Assembly: GCA_965216955.1 (NCBI GenBank)
Contig: CBDCGV010000002.1
Location: 124,001 to 188,000 of the forward strand
Direction of reading: 5' to 3'
DNA: 64,000 bases
Source of the DNA: CBDCGV01 sp965216955
Lineage (GTDB): Bacteria > Bacteroidota > Bacteroidia > Chitinophagales > JADIYW01
In this document: positions 28,343-37,228 of the stretch, piece after piece
Numbering within the stretch: the first letter of the stretch is position 1
Layout: each line of letters begins with the position of its first letter
Translations under genes and position numbers: made by a program
The notes under the pieces: model-generated
What the model saw: only the letters and a program-made list of their open reading frames with translations
Databases searched by the model: none
Told to the model about the DNA's origin: nothing

Positions 28343-30271
28343 TTATTCAAAAAAACCAGCATATTTACTTCGAAGCATATCAAATCGACTATTTAAAGCC
28401 AAATGAGTCAAGGAAAATTCTAAGTTTTCATTTTCATACCCTAATTCTAGAGCTTTAAAATAATTATCAGCAAAATTCAGGGTGTCTCCTAAAGTCATAT
28501 AAACATCTCCAAGATGCTTATATGGGAAATAAAGTGATGAATCTTGCATAATGACTTTCCTCGACAGATCAATCGCTTTTTCATAATTTTGTTGATCAAG
28601 ATAGATCTCATTAAGTAGTGTAAATGCATTTAAATTAAAACTATCCCTTTCAATAATTTCAAATGCAGCTTTTTCAGCCTGTATATAACGTCTTTGATAC
28701 TGGCAATACTTAGCAAGTACTCCCAAAAAGTATATACTTGAACTGTCTAACGCTATAGCTCTATTAAAGCATTTGATTGCCTTTTCCTCTTCTCCCACCC
28801 TTGCAAAATTAAGACCATACTGTTCCCACATTTGTGGTTCCTTGTCATAGATTTTAAGCCCTTGAGCACAATGTTCATTCGAGGTTTTTATTAATGTTGC
28901 TATTTCTTTTGTACTCATTCCTTTTTTGAAACTCTGTTCAAATAAAGCTCCTGCCATCATCCTATTGGCAATAAAGGAATCTTTAAGGTGTGGAAGGTCT
29001 TTATTAAATAATGTTTCCTTGTCTTTCCAATCTGCATTTCTATCAATACTAAAAAAACTTAAAGCCAAAACAATTCCGAATGCCATTCCCCATTTGACGA
29101 CACTGTTTTTTTTAAAGTTTAGATCAAAAAGAGCAATAACCAGTATACAAAACCCAAATGAGGCATAAAAGACATATCGGACTGCAACAATACCTGCTAT
29201 ATGATTAATCAATAATAAATAAGGGAACAACAAAATAAAAAGCGTCATCATCCCCATTGTAATGGCATCCCTTCGTCCCTTAATAAGTCTGTATATTAAA
29301 ACAAGTAAAAAGCCAATTAATAATGCAAGCCCTAAAATAACTTCCAGACTTAATAAGTCACTAACTGGGATTTGGTTATAGCCAAAATAAAAATAATAGC
29401 CACTTGGAACTATCAAAAATTTTAAATAGAAAAGCATAGCGGGTATCACAAGGCCTAGTTTTTGAGCGAAAGAAAAACCACCTTCTGACAATGGGTTCTC
29501 ATATAATTTAGAAACTGCCACACTTTTTGGTTCTTCAATTGTGCCAATAGTTGCTTCGAATAAATCGACAAGTATAATAGAAGCAATAACCATTACTCCA
29601 AATAATATTAGAGACTTAAAAGATATTTTCCTTGAGATAAGAGTAATGTATAAAGCAAAAAAGGCAATAAAAATGACCGCATCGTATTTACATAACATTG
29701 CCAAATACATCGCCCCTACACCAATAAAGAACTTCCAAAAGGTTTTAATTGAAAAAGCATCTATTAAAAAATAAAAACCGATTAGTCCAAACAACATCGC
29801 TTGAATTATATCTCTATTTTTAATGCTGGCCACGACATTAGAATGAACGGGATGAACAATAAACAACAACAGTAAGAATAACAGCGGGCCATTGGTTTTA
29901 AAGAGTTGCATCTTCTGAAGTACCAGAAGAATGACAAAACAAAGGAGACTATAATAAATCAAGTTGAAAAGATGAAAAACCACAGGGTCTCGACCAAAGA
30001 AAAACTGCTCTATAGATAAAGATAATGCCGGTATAGGGCGATAATTGTTTTTATTAAACCATTGCTCAAAAACTGAAAAGACTTCTTTAAACCCACTACC
30101 CTCTTCGGGCATGATATTTAAATAATACTTATCATCAATATTATATTTATTATTTAAGGTGTTACCATATACACCCCAAACACCAATAAGAATTGTAATG
30201 CAATATATAAACAGGGTTTCTCTTTTGCTAAAATCAATATCAGCATTTAAAAAATGAAGTATTTTTTTCAT
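28343..30271 (-). CDS. Multi-pass membrane protein with C-terminal TPRs (TMTC-like GT-C candidate)
   Basis: 642 residues. Residues 1-415 form about 10-12 hydrophobic segments. The first extracytoplasmic loop has NKYNIDDKYYLN, followed by FFGRDPVVFHLFNLIYY and LFIVHPVHSNVVASIKNRD, a layout reminiscent of TMTC/PMT-type O-mannosyltransferases (GT-C fold with TPR tail). Residues about 435-640 carry TPRs (EEEKAIKCFNRAIALDSSSI, NYEKAIDLSRKVIMQDSSLY, PYKHLGDVYMTLGDTLNFAD). If it is a GT-C enzyme it would use a lipid-linked sugar to modify exported proteins; the activity is not proven by sequence. It starts 2 bp after the DUF389 gene ends on the same strand and lies 214 bp downstream of the divergent-free adhesin promoter region. 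Confidence 0.65.
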   Translation of the reverse strand: MKKILHFLNADIDFSKRETLFIYCITILIGVWGVYGNTLNNKYNIDDKYYLNIMPEEGSGFKEVFSVFEQWFNKNNYRPIPALSLSIEQFFFGRDPVVFHLFNLIYYSLLCFVILLVLQKMQLFKTNGPLLFLLLLFIVHPVHSNVVASIKNRDIIQAMLFGLIGFYFLIDAFSIKTFWKFFIGVGAMYLAMLCKYDAVIFIAFFALYITLISRKISFKSLILFGVMVIASIILVDLFEATIGTIEEPKSVAVSKLYENPLSEGGFSFAQKLGLVIPAMLFYLKFLIVPSGYYFYFGYNQIPVSDLLSLEVILGLALLIGFLLVLIYRLIKGRRDAITMGMMTLFILLFPYLLLINHIAGIVAVRYVFYASFGFCILVIALFDLNFKKNSVVKWGMAFGIVLALSFFSIDRNADWKDKETLFNKDLPHLKDSFIANRMMAGALFEQSFKKGMSTKEIATLIKTSNEHCAQGLKIYDKEPQMWEQYGLNFARVGEEEKAIKCFNRAIALDSSSIYFLGVLAKYCQYQRRYIQAEKAAFEIIERDSFNLNAFTLLNEIYLDQQNYEKAIDLSRKVIMQDSSLYFPYKHLGDVYMTLGDTLNFADNYFKALELGYENENLEFSLTHLALNSRFDMLRSKYAGFFE

Positions 30272-30273
30272 TC

Positions 30274-31731
30274 TTAGTTATTGATAATTACTACTTTATC
30301 AATTTTTGAAAATCGTTTCTCCACGAAACTTTCAATAGATTTATTTCGTTTAGCTAAAGTTGATGAAGAATGGTTTTTAGACCATGATAATACGAGTTGA
30401 TGCACTCTATAAGAAGCATCTTTTTCAACAATCCAATTATAGCCATAAGTAATTGATTTCAAATCAGGATAGAATACACTTAGCTCAGCATGTAGTGCTC
30501 TATTAATTGATGAGTCGTTCCTATAATCCGACAAAGCCTCTCTTAAACGCTCAATCTCTCCATCCTTCTCCATTTGCATAGCATTATTCAATTCTAATGT
30601 TGTCATTAATTCTGATCTAAGCTCATCCTCCATTGCATTTAATTCATCCGGAGGAATATCCAACTGCGTAAGCTTTAAAACAGCATTCTTCAGATGCTTC
30701 TTTTGCAATATACTCTCAAGGCTATCTACCTCACTTTTAGGCATATATTCTCCGCCACAAACAATTTTCAAGTATTTAATACTATCTCCGTTATCCAAAC
30801 TCCATTTAACCACATGATGGTTATTATTTTCAAAATGTGTTTCTATATATTGTTGTGCATGCCTGTTCTCAGAAGCTTCTTTTAATACATTCCTCAAAAA
30901 GAAAAAACTTGGCAACATAATTATTAGAGAAAAGATGCCAATCGCCATCTTAGCTTTCTTTGTTTGGGATTCATCTGTATGCTCTTTTTGAGGAAATTTC
31001 AAATATCTTACAACCAAATAGGTTGCAATTGTTATAAAAACAGAGTTTAAAAAAAACAGATAAAAAGAGCCTACAAAAACATCCCACTTGCCACTAGCCA
31101 AGCCAAATCCAGAAACACATATTGGAGGCAATAAAGCAGTAGCAATGGCAACTCCTGGTATTGCGTTGGACATATCTTTACGTGAACCTGCAACAATACC
31201 GGCTATCCCACCAAAAAATCCTACAAATACATCAAGAATGGTTGGTTTTGTGCGCGCAAGTATCTCATTGGTGACATCACCAAAAGGTGTAACGAAGAAA
31301 TACAATGAACTAGTGATTAAAGAAACAACTATCGCAACTCCAAAATTACGTAAAGAACTCGCTAGTGTTTTTCTATCATTAATGCCAATCGCTAAACCAA
31401 CACCTAAAATAGGATACATCAACGGAGATATTAACATTCCCCCAATAATAATTGCAGGAGAATTAGTATCTAAGCCAATAGAAGCAACAACAATAGCACA
31501 TATAAGCAGCCAAATATTGATGCCCCTCATATAGATACTCTTTCTTATAGAAGTTATCGTTCCGAAGCGATCTAAGCCATCATGAAGATCTAAGACTTCC
31601 TTTAGCATCACCATAAAATCTGTTCTCATTAATTGAAAATCAGACTTCATAGCATCCCAAATTTTTAGTCTTCCTGATTTCTTTTGACTCTCCGTACTTT
31701 GATTCTCAGTATTTTGCTCTTGCTGAGACAT
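30274..31731 (-). CDS. DUF389 family membrane protein
   Basis: 485 residues. N-terminal soluble part, then about six TM segments between residues 75 and 280, with IGGMLISPLMYPILGVGLAI and AIPGVAIATALLPPICVSGF, the two signature segments of the DUF389 (TIGR00341) family. A long charged C-terminal region (residues 285-485) is predicted soluble and contains a helical stretch at about 355-410. The family's molecular function is undetermined. The gene ends 2 bp before the TMTC-like gene, so co-transcription is likely. Confidence 0.88.
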   Translation of the reverse strand: MSQQEQNTENQSTESQKKSGRLKIWDAMKSDFQLMRTDFMVMLKEVLDLHDGLDRFGTITSIRKSIYMRGINIWLLICAIVVASIGLDTNSPAIIIGGMLISPLMYPILGVGLAIGINDRKTLASSLRNFGVAIVVSLITSSLYFFVTPFGDVTNEILARTKPTILDVFVGFFGGIAGIVAGSRKDMSNAIPGVAIATALLPPICVSGFGLASGKWDVFVGSFYLFFLNSVFITIATYLVVRYLKFPQKEHTDESQTKKAKMAIGIFSLIIMLPSFFFLRNVLKEASENRHAQQYIETHFENNNHHVVKWSLDNGDSIKYLKIVCGGEYMPKSEVDSLESILQKKHLKNAVLKLTQLDIPPDELNAMEDELRSELMTTLELNNAMQMEKDGEIERLREALSDYRNDSSINRALHAELSVFYPDLKSITYGYNWIVEKDASYRVHQLVLSWSKNHSSSTLAKRNKSIESFVEKRFSKIDKVVIINN

Positions 31732-31808
31732 AAATAAACTCTATTAATTTGATGCAAAATAAAAGTTAGAAATTAGAATTCAGAATTTGGTATGCAGAAA
31801 ATATGTAA

Positions 31809-32309
31809 TTAATTGTTAATTAATTGCTTAGCTATTTGATCTACAATCAAATATGCGGCAGGACATACCCTTACATTTTCTTTAGTAATAGATACATGCC
31901 GCGACATTTTCTTGTCATTTGTGTGTGGGTATTCTCTGCAAGCCTTTGGTCTAACTTCATAGATAGAACATTTATTATTTGTATCTAAAAAAACACATGG
32001 AGATGATTTCAGAACGAAATCTCCCTCTTCGTCCATAAAAAGATAGTTAGAGATAAAATCTCCTACATTTTGATTTTTATATTTTGATATTCGTTCAATG
32101 TCTCTTTGAGTAAAAATTGGACTTATGGTTTTACAACAATTTGCGCAATCTAAGCAATCAACCTCTTGAAAAATAAGATCGTGATTCTGTAGAAAAGTAT
32201 CATCAACTTCTCTAGGGCGTTCTTTTTTCATCCAAGCAAATACTTTTGAAAAGTATTTCTTCTTTTTAGTAACTAAGGCATTAAGCACCGATGGTTTTGG
32301 GATATACAT
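31809..32309 (-). CDS. YkgJ-family Cys-cluster protein
   Basis: 166 residues with the CxxCxxCC cluster in CLDCANCCKTISPIFTQRDI and later Cys in PCVFLDTNNKCSIYEVRPKAC followed by REYPH. This is the pattern of the YkgJ/UPF0153 family, which is thought to bind a metal, zinc or iron-sulfur, through these Cys. Function is unassigned. It forms a tight three-gene cluster with the SUI1 and lipid kinase genes upstream (0-bp gap to the SUI1 stop). Confidence 0.85.
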   Translation of the reverse strand: MYIPKPSVLNALVTKKKKYFSKVFAWMKKERPREVDDTFLQNHDLIFQEVDCLDCANCCKTISPIFTQRDIERISKYKNQNVGDFISNYLFMDEEGDFVLKSSPCVFLDTNNKCSIYEVRPKACREYPHTNDKKMSRHVSITKENVRVCPAAYLIVDQIAKQLINN

Positions 32310-32648
32310 CTACTTCAATTTGACACTATAGCCATCCTTTTCTAAAATGCCTTTTATTTTCTCCTTAAAATTTCCCTGAATAATAATTTGTCCATCCTTT
32401 GCTCCACCACCGACACCACACTTCACCTTAAGTAGTTTAGCCAATGCTTTAAGGTCTTCTTGAGTTCCTATAAAACCATCTATCAATGTAACTATCTTTC
32501 CCTTTCTGTGTCTTTTATCTAAAGCCACAATCAGTTTTTGTTCTTCTGGCAATAGCGTTTCTGCATTTTCTTCACCTTTGTCGTAATCAAAATCTTCATT
32601 TGTTGAATACACTACCCCTAAACGCTTCTTCCAATCGTTATTTCCCAT
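32310..32648 (-). CDS. SUI1/YciH-family translation initiation factor-like protein
   Basis: 112 residues. The C-terminal half is a SUI1 (eIF1) domain: RKGKIVTLIDGFIGTQEDLK and LKVKCGVGGGAKDGQIIIQG. The family is related to E. coli YciH and archaeal/eukaryotic eIF1, and discriminates initiation codons or tRNA; its bacterial role is less well fixed. Its stop abuts the YkgJ gene and its start lies 1 bp after the lipid kinase stop, so translation is probably coupled. Confidence 0.9.
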   Translation of the reverse strand: MGNNDWKKRLGVVYSTNEDFDYDKGEENAETLLPEEQKLIVALDKRHRKGKIVTLIDGFIGTQEDLKALAKLLKVKCGVGGGAKDGQIIIQGNFKEKIKGILEKDGYSVKLK

Positions 32649-32649
32649 A

Positions 32650-33543
32650 TTAACTTATCAATTTTTCTGGAGGAACTAGTACCTTAATCACATGCTTAAC
32701 TACTTGTGCATTGATTGTTTGCGCTTCACATTTATAATCTCCATCAATTTGTAAACACTGGGACGATGATAACTCACCATTTAAATGAGTAAACTTATAA
32801 GTTGTTAACGGTTTTGCTTTTGAAGGGTTTAAAAAGAATGCTACAAAAACATACCACAATACCTTCCATTTAGGAAACTCTTCCATTACCAAAAACTCCA
32901 ACTTTCCATCATCAACCTTTGCAGTCTTATCAAATTCAATTCCATAACCAAGTTGCCCAATATTAGAAAAAACAATGGAGTATACTTTTTTTATAATTTC
33001 CTTACCATCTATATTAACTTTGATATCAAAGGGCTGAAACGCTCCAGAAGTCATAAACAAACTCTTTAGATACCCCCAAACACCTCTCATTTCAAATTGG
33101 TCAAAAGTGCGCAACATTTGTGCATCAAAACCTATACCTGGTGTCATTAAAAAAAAACGCCCGTTTAACTCCCCCCCATCAATAGTTTTTACAACCCCTT
33201 CATTTATTAACTCCAATGCCTTCTTCACTTTTAAGGGGATATTTAATTTCCTAGCTACGCCATTACCACTCCCAATGGGGATAATTGCCATCGCTGTCTC
33301 ACTAAACTTAATCCCTCTAGAAGCTTCATTTATTGAACCATCACCACCTGCAATGGCTATTATATGAATACCTTCTTCAACAGCTTCTTTAGCAAGAAAT
33401 TCTGCATGTCCTGCATATTCTGTGAATTTAATGTCAAAATCAAACTTATCGGAATCTATAACTTGAGCAATTGCTTGCTCCCTTAACACCTTAAACTTGG
33501 TGCCTGCAATGGGATTAATAATAAACCGTAACCTTCGTTTCAC
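32650..33543 (-). CDS. Diacylglycerol kinase family lipid kinase (YegS/DgkB-like)
   Basis: 297 residues, GTG start at 33543. Motifs: RFIINPIAGTKFKVLREQ, IIAIAGGDGSINEASRGI (GGDG nucleotide loop) and IIPIGSGNGVARKLNIP. The family phosphorylates diacylglycerol, sphingosine-like or other lipid alcohols at the cytoplasmic membrane surface; the real substrate cannot be deduced. First gene of the tight minus-strand cluster with SUI1 and YkgJ. Confidence 0.9.
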   Translation of the reverse strand: MKRRLRFIINPIAGTKFKVLREQAIAQVIDSDKFDFDIKFTEYAGHAEFLAKEAVEEGIHIIAIAGGDGSINEASRGIKFSETAMAIIPIGSGNGVARKLNIPLKVKKALELINEGVVKTIDGGELNGRFFLMTPGIGFDAQMLRTFDQFEMRGVWGYLKSLFMTSGAFQPFDIKVNIDGKEIIKKVYSIVFSNIGQLGYGIEFDKTAKVDDGKLEFLVMEEFPKWKVLWYVFVAFFLNPSKAKPLTTYKFTHLNGELSSSQCLQIDGDYKCEAQTINAQVVKHVIKVLVPPEKLIS

Positions 33544-33667
33544 AATTGTTTATTGATGCAGTTTTACTACCACCTTTTCACAAGATGATAAAAAAAGCAG
33601 TCATCTACAAATGGTACTGAAAAATAACCCTATTTGAAAAAACAAACTCCACAAAGCGCTGACTCAA

Positions 33668-34537
33668 CTACCTATCTTTTTCACTCTTTATTTTAGCTTT
33701 AAGGCTTAAGTCCATTGCCACAGCGGAGTGCGTTAATGCCCCAACCGATATAAAATCTACTCCCGTTTCTGCATATGCCCTAACACGCTTTAAAGTCATT
33801 CCTCCAGAAGCTTCTGTTTCATAATGCCCATCAATAATTTCAACCGCTTGTCTTGTTTGTTCAGGGGTGTAATTATCAAGCATAATTCGGTGTACATTTC
33901 CAACTGCTAAAACTTGCTTTACTTCTTCTAAGCTTCTTGTTTCTATTTCAATTCGTAAAGCTAGTTTCTTTTGTCTCAAATACTCATTTACAGATCTGAT
34001 TGCAGCCTCAATTCCTCCACAAAAATCGATATGATTGTCTTTAATCATTACCATATCGTATAATCCCATGCGGTGATTTGCTCCACCACCGATAACTACC
34101 GCTGCTTTTTCTAAAAATCTTATTCCGGGTGTTGTTTTACGTGTATCAATAATTTGAGCACTAGTTCCCTTAATTTCATTAACAAAACCACTAGTTTTAG
34201 TAGCAATACCACTCATCCGTTGCATAATATTTAGAACTAATCTCTCCGCTTGTAAAATGGATAGGGCACTTCCTTCCACTTCGAAAGCTATATCTCCAAC
34301 ACTTACATAATCCCCATCATTATTATTCAATCGAAGAGATAAATTTTGATCTACTTTCTTAAAAATGTATTCTGCAATGTCCACTCCCGCAAGCACACCA
34401 TTTTCTTTTACTAAGAGCCTAGCCTTCCCTGCTGTATTTGCAGGAATGCATGCCAAAGAAGTATGATCGCCATCTGCAATGTCTTCCTCCAAAGCCAAAT
34501 CAATAAATCTATTTAATTCGTTATAATCTAATTTCAT
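33668..34537 (-). CDS. nadC: Nicotinate-nucleotide pyrophosphorylase (carboxylating)
   Basis: 289 residues, full length. N-terminal ALEEDIADGDHTSLACIPA; catalytic region IDTRKTTPGIRFLEKAAV, GGGANHRMGLYDMVMIKDNH and C-terminal EASGGMTLKRVRAYAETGVD, which cover the quinolinate and PRPP binding residues (Arg and Lys of DTRKTTPG, Lys of IKDNH). It converts quinolinate and PRPP into nicotinate mononucleotide and CO2 for NAD synthesis. It follows the DUF4783 gene by 46 bp, an arrangement I recall in other Bacteroidota. Confidence 0.95.
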   Translation of the reverse strand: MKLDYNELNRFIDLALEEDIADGDHTSLACIPANTAGKARLLVKENGVLAGVDIAEYIFKKVDQNLSLRLNNNDGDYVSVGDIAFEVEGSALSILQAERLVLNIMQRMSGIATKTSGFVNEIKGTSAQIIDTRKTTPGIRFLEKAAVVIGGGANHRMGLYDMVMIKDNHIDFCGGIEAAIRSVNEYLRQKKLALRIEIETRSLEEVKQVLAVGNVHRIMLDNYTPEQTRQAVEIIDGHYETEASGGMTLKRVRAYAETGVDFISVGALTHSAVAMDLSLKAKIKSEKDR

Positions 34538-34583
34538 GGTTTAGATGAATTTGAATGAGTTTTAACCTTAATTGAAATTTCCA

Positions 34584-35000
34584 CTACTCATCAAAATGAA
34601 TTTCCTGGATAATAGCCTTCCCCTTTTCTTCTCGAACTAATAAATAGGTTCTTATAGTTCCGATATCTGTTTGTAATAATCCAATGTAATACTTCGTTGA
34701 AGCAACTGACGTGCCATTGTGGATCATTTCAAAACCGGAAACCACGCACTTTGAGAAAAAATCTTTTAAGACAATCTGTGCCTGTTCTTTACTAAAAATA
34801 TTTTCTTTATCGAAAATGCTAACCTCTACTCTATTATCAAAGTATTTTGCAATTTCCTCTACATTTTCTAGCTTAAGGGCTCTTGACCATACATTTGCAT
34901 ATTCTTGAGCACTAAGTATATTATTTGAGCTCAAAAGCAAAGTAAAGGTTAAAAAAACACTCCAGATACTTCTGTTAAACATAAAGCAGTAATTTTCCAT
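34584..35000 (-). CDS. DUF4783-like secreted protein
   Basis: 138 residues from the ATG at 35000; an in-frame ATG at 34982 (MFNRSIWSVFLTFTLLLSS) gives a tidier signal peptide and may be the true start. The mature part is a small NTF2-like alpha+beta domain (ALKLENVEEIAKYFDNRVEV, VLKDFFSKCVVSGFEMIHNG, TDIGTIRTYLLVREEKGKAI) matching DUF4783, a periplasmic family of unknown function common beside nadC in Bacteroidota. Upstream region is shared with the divergent gpmI. Confidence 0.75.
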   Translation of the reverse strand: MENYCFMFNRSIWSVFLTFTLLLSSNNILSAQEYANVWSRALKLENVEEIAKYFDNRVEVSIFDKENIFSKEQAQIVLKDFFSKCVVSGFEMIHNGTSVASTKYYIGLLQTDIGTIRTYLLVREEKGKAIIQEIHFDE

Positions 35001-35065
35001 TAATTTTGTTGCAAATTTTAAGCCAAAAACTAAATATAAGTCACGTTACACTAAATAGATAATAA

Positions 35066-36589
35066 ATGGAGGAACAAAAAAAAGTAATGTTGATAATTAT
35101 GGATGGATGGGGATTAAACTCCAATATTGAAGTAAATGCGATTGCTCAAGCCAACACTCCATTTACAGATGAATTATATAACAACTATCCAAATACAACA
35201 TTAGTCACTTTTGGAGAAGAGGTTGGATTACCAGAAGGACAAATGGGAAATTCTGAAGTTGGTCATATGAACTTAGGGGCTGGAAGAATTATATATCAAG
35301 ATTTATTAAAAATTTCAAAAGAGGTAGATTCAAAAGCCATTTATTCAAATCCAATTCTTAACGAAGCTTTTGATTACGCTATTGAGAAAGGAGTAGCGGT
35401 TCATTTTATGGGATTAGTATCAGATGGAGGAGTACATTCACATATTAACCATTTAAAAGCCCTCCTCTCTTTTGCTAATGAAAAAGCAGTGCCACAAACT
35501 TTTGTGCATGCATTTACGGATGGCAGAGATACCGATCCAAATGGAGGCATTCAGTATTTAAAAGACTTAACAACACATTGTGAAAATACCAACAGCACCA
35601 TTGCAACGATTATTGGCAGATATTATGCAATGGATAGGGATAAAAGATGGGAACGTGTTAAAATTGCCTATGATGCATTAACGGAGGGAAAAGGAGTTAT
35701 GTATGATGATATTTTAAAAGGCGTTGAAGATGCTTATAAAAACAACATCACTGACGAGTTTATACAACCAATTATAGCCGCAAAAGCCAATCAACCTATC
35801 GCTACAATTAAGAACGAAGACGTCGTTATATGTTTTAATTTTAGAACCGACAGATGTCGTCAAATCACTGAAGCACTAACGCAAAACAATTTCCCAGAGC
35901 TAAAAATGGAAACCAAGCAATTATATTATGTCACCATGACCAGGTATGATGACTCTTTTAAAAATATAAAAGTGGTTTATGAAAAAGACAATTTGTCTAA
36001 CACATTAGGAGAAATTCTTGCAAAGAACAACTTGACACAATTACGTATTGCTGAAACAGAAAAATACCCCCACGTCACCTTCTTTTTTTCGGGGGGAAGA
36101 GAAGAAAAATTTGATGGAGAGCATCGTATTATGATTCCATCTCCAAAAGTGGCCACCTATGATTTGCAACCTGAAATGAGTGCCTATGAAGTTAAAGATG
36201 CTGTCTTACAACAAATCAAAACATCCGCTCCCCATTTTATCTGTCTCAACTTTGCAAATACAGACATGGTAGGTCATACAGGTGTTTTTGATGCTGCTAT
36301 AAAAGCTGCTGAAACAGTTGATATCTGTATGAAAGAGATTGTTTCGGAAGCCCTCAAAAAAGACTATTGCATTTTACTTACTGCAGACCATGGCAATGCA
36401 GACACTATGATTAATAAAGATGGAAGTGTAAATACTGCACATACTAAAAACTTAGTACCTTTATTTCTAATCGATAACAACATTAACACCCCCATTAAAA
36501 AGGGAAAGCTTGCAGACCTTGCTCCTACTATTCTAAGTATTATGAAAATTGATGTTCCTGAAACAATGACAGGTCATATACTAGTATAA
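35066..36589 (+). CDS. gpmI: 2,3-bisphosphoglycerate-independent phosphoglycerate mutase
   Basis: 507 residues, full length. N-terminal LIIMDGWGLNSNIEVNAIAQ gives metal-binding Asp; GQMGNSEVGHMNLGAGRIIY contains the phosphorylated catalytic Ser; FTDGRDTDPNGG and GRYYAMDRDKRWERVK form the substrate site; and LTADHGNADTMI with AHTKNLVPLFL completes the two-metal centre. It interconverts 3- and 2-phosphoglycerate in glycolysis. A TAATTTTG box at 35001-35008 could be its -7 element. Its stop codon is immediately followed by the start of the lipoprotein gene. Confidence 0.96.
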   Translation: MEEQKKVMLIIMDGWGLNSNIEVNAIAQANTPFTDELYNNYPNTTLVTFGEEVGLPEGQMGNSEVGHMNLGAGRIIYQDLLKISKEVDSKAIYSNPILNEAFDYAIEKGVAVHFMGLVSDGGVHSHINHLKALLSFANEKAVPQTFVHAFTDGRDTDPNGGIQYLKDLTTHCENTNSTIATIIGRYYAMDRDKRWERVKIAYDALTEGKGVMYDDILKGVEDAYKNNITDEFIQPIIAAKANQPIATIKNEDVVICFNFRTDRCRQITEALTQNNFPELKMETKQLYYVTMTRYDDSFKNIKVVYEKDNLSNTLGEILAKNNLTQLRIAETEKYPHVTFFFSGGREEKFDGEHRIMIPSPKVATYDLQPEMSAYEVKDAVLQQIKTSAPHFICLNFANTDMVGHTGVFDAAIKAAETVDICMKEIVSEALKKDYCILLTADHGNADTMINKDGSVNTAHTKNLVPLFLIDNNINTPIKKGKLADLAPTILSIMKIDVPETMTGHILV

Positions 36590-37228
36590 ATGAGCTATAA
36601 AAAAACACTATATAATTTACTAAAGAAAAAAATGTTTTTCTTTCAGAAGAAATGGCTAGAGGTATTTGTTTTGTGGGGTCTTATTATATTAACATTTTCT
36701 TGCTCAATAAAGGATACAGATGATCAAGAAAAACCCCTTCAGACAACTTCGAGCTATGTTAATATTGACAAGGTGATTGACAGTTTAGCAAGTTTATATA
36801 GAAGCAATCATTATCAACTAAAAAAGACACTAACCCTTCAAGACAACACAGAAATTAAAGTGATTGAATCGGTCAATTGGGAGAATGAATTATCCCCCAT
36901 TAAAGCGGCCTCTATTCATAAAACTGCGTGGAAAGACAAATTTAAAATTGATACGGTTTTCCTAGATGGAAAACAAATTTCCTCAATAGAATATACTTGT
37001 CAAAACAATCAAATACCGATAAGATCATTAAAAGTAAAATACAAAAACAATTCCCCTTACAAGTATGAGATAGAGCGTAAAAATGATAATATGTTGTTTA
37101 AGTCTCAGCAAGATATCACGTTTGATATAGAAAAAGGTTATACGGTGTCAGGATATCAAAAAGCGATGATCCTTAGTAAACATAATTATAAAGTAATTGG
37201 AGAATTAATTAAACCAAACAATGAATAA
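36590..37228 (+). CDS. Hypothetical lipoprotein
   Basis: 212 residues from ATG 36590, directly after the gpmI stop; an internal ATG at 36632 (MFFFQKKWLEVFVLWGLIIL) gives a more typical lipoprotein signal. The lipobox LTFSCS predicts lipidation at Cys about residue 38 and attachment to a membrane facing the periplasm. The rest is charged, with an N-terminal helix around VIDSLASLYRSNHYQLKK and mixed beta strands; I recognise no family. It overlaps the start of hisS by 8 bp, suggesting translational coupling. Confidence 0.65.
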   Translation: MSYKKTLYNLLKKKMFFFQKKWLEVFVLWGLIILTFSCSIKDTDDQEKPLQTTSSYVNIDKVIDSLASLYRSNHYQLKKTLTLQDNTEIKVIESVNWENELSPIKAASIHKTAWKDKFKIDTVFLDGKQISSIEYTCQNNQIPIRSLKVKYKNNSPYKYEIERKNDNMLFKSQQDITFDIEKGYTVSGYQKAMILSKHNYKVIGELIKPNNE

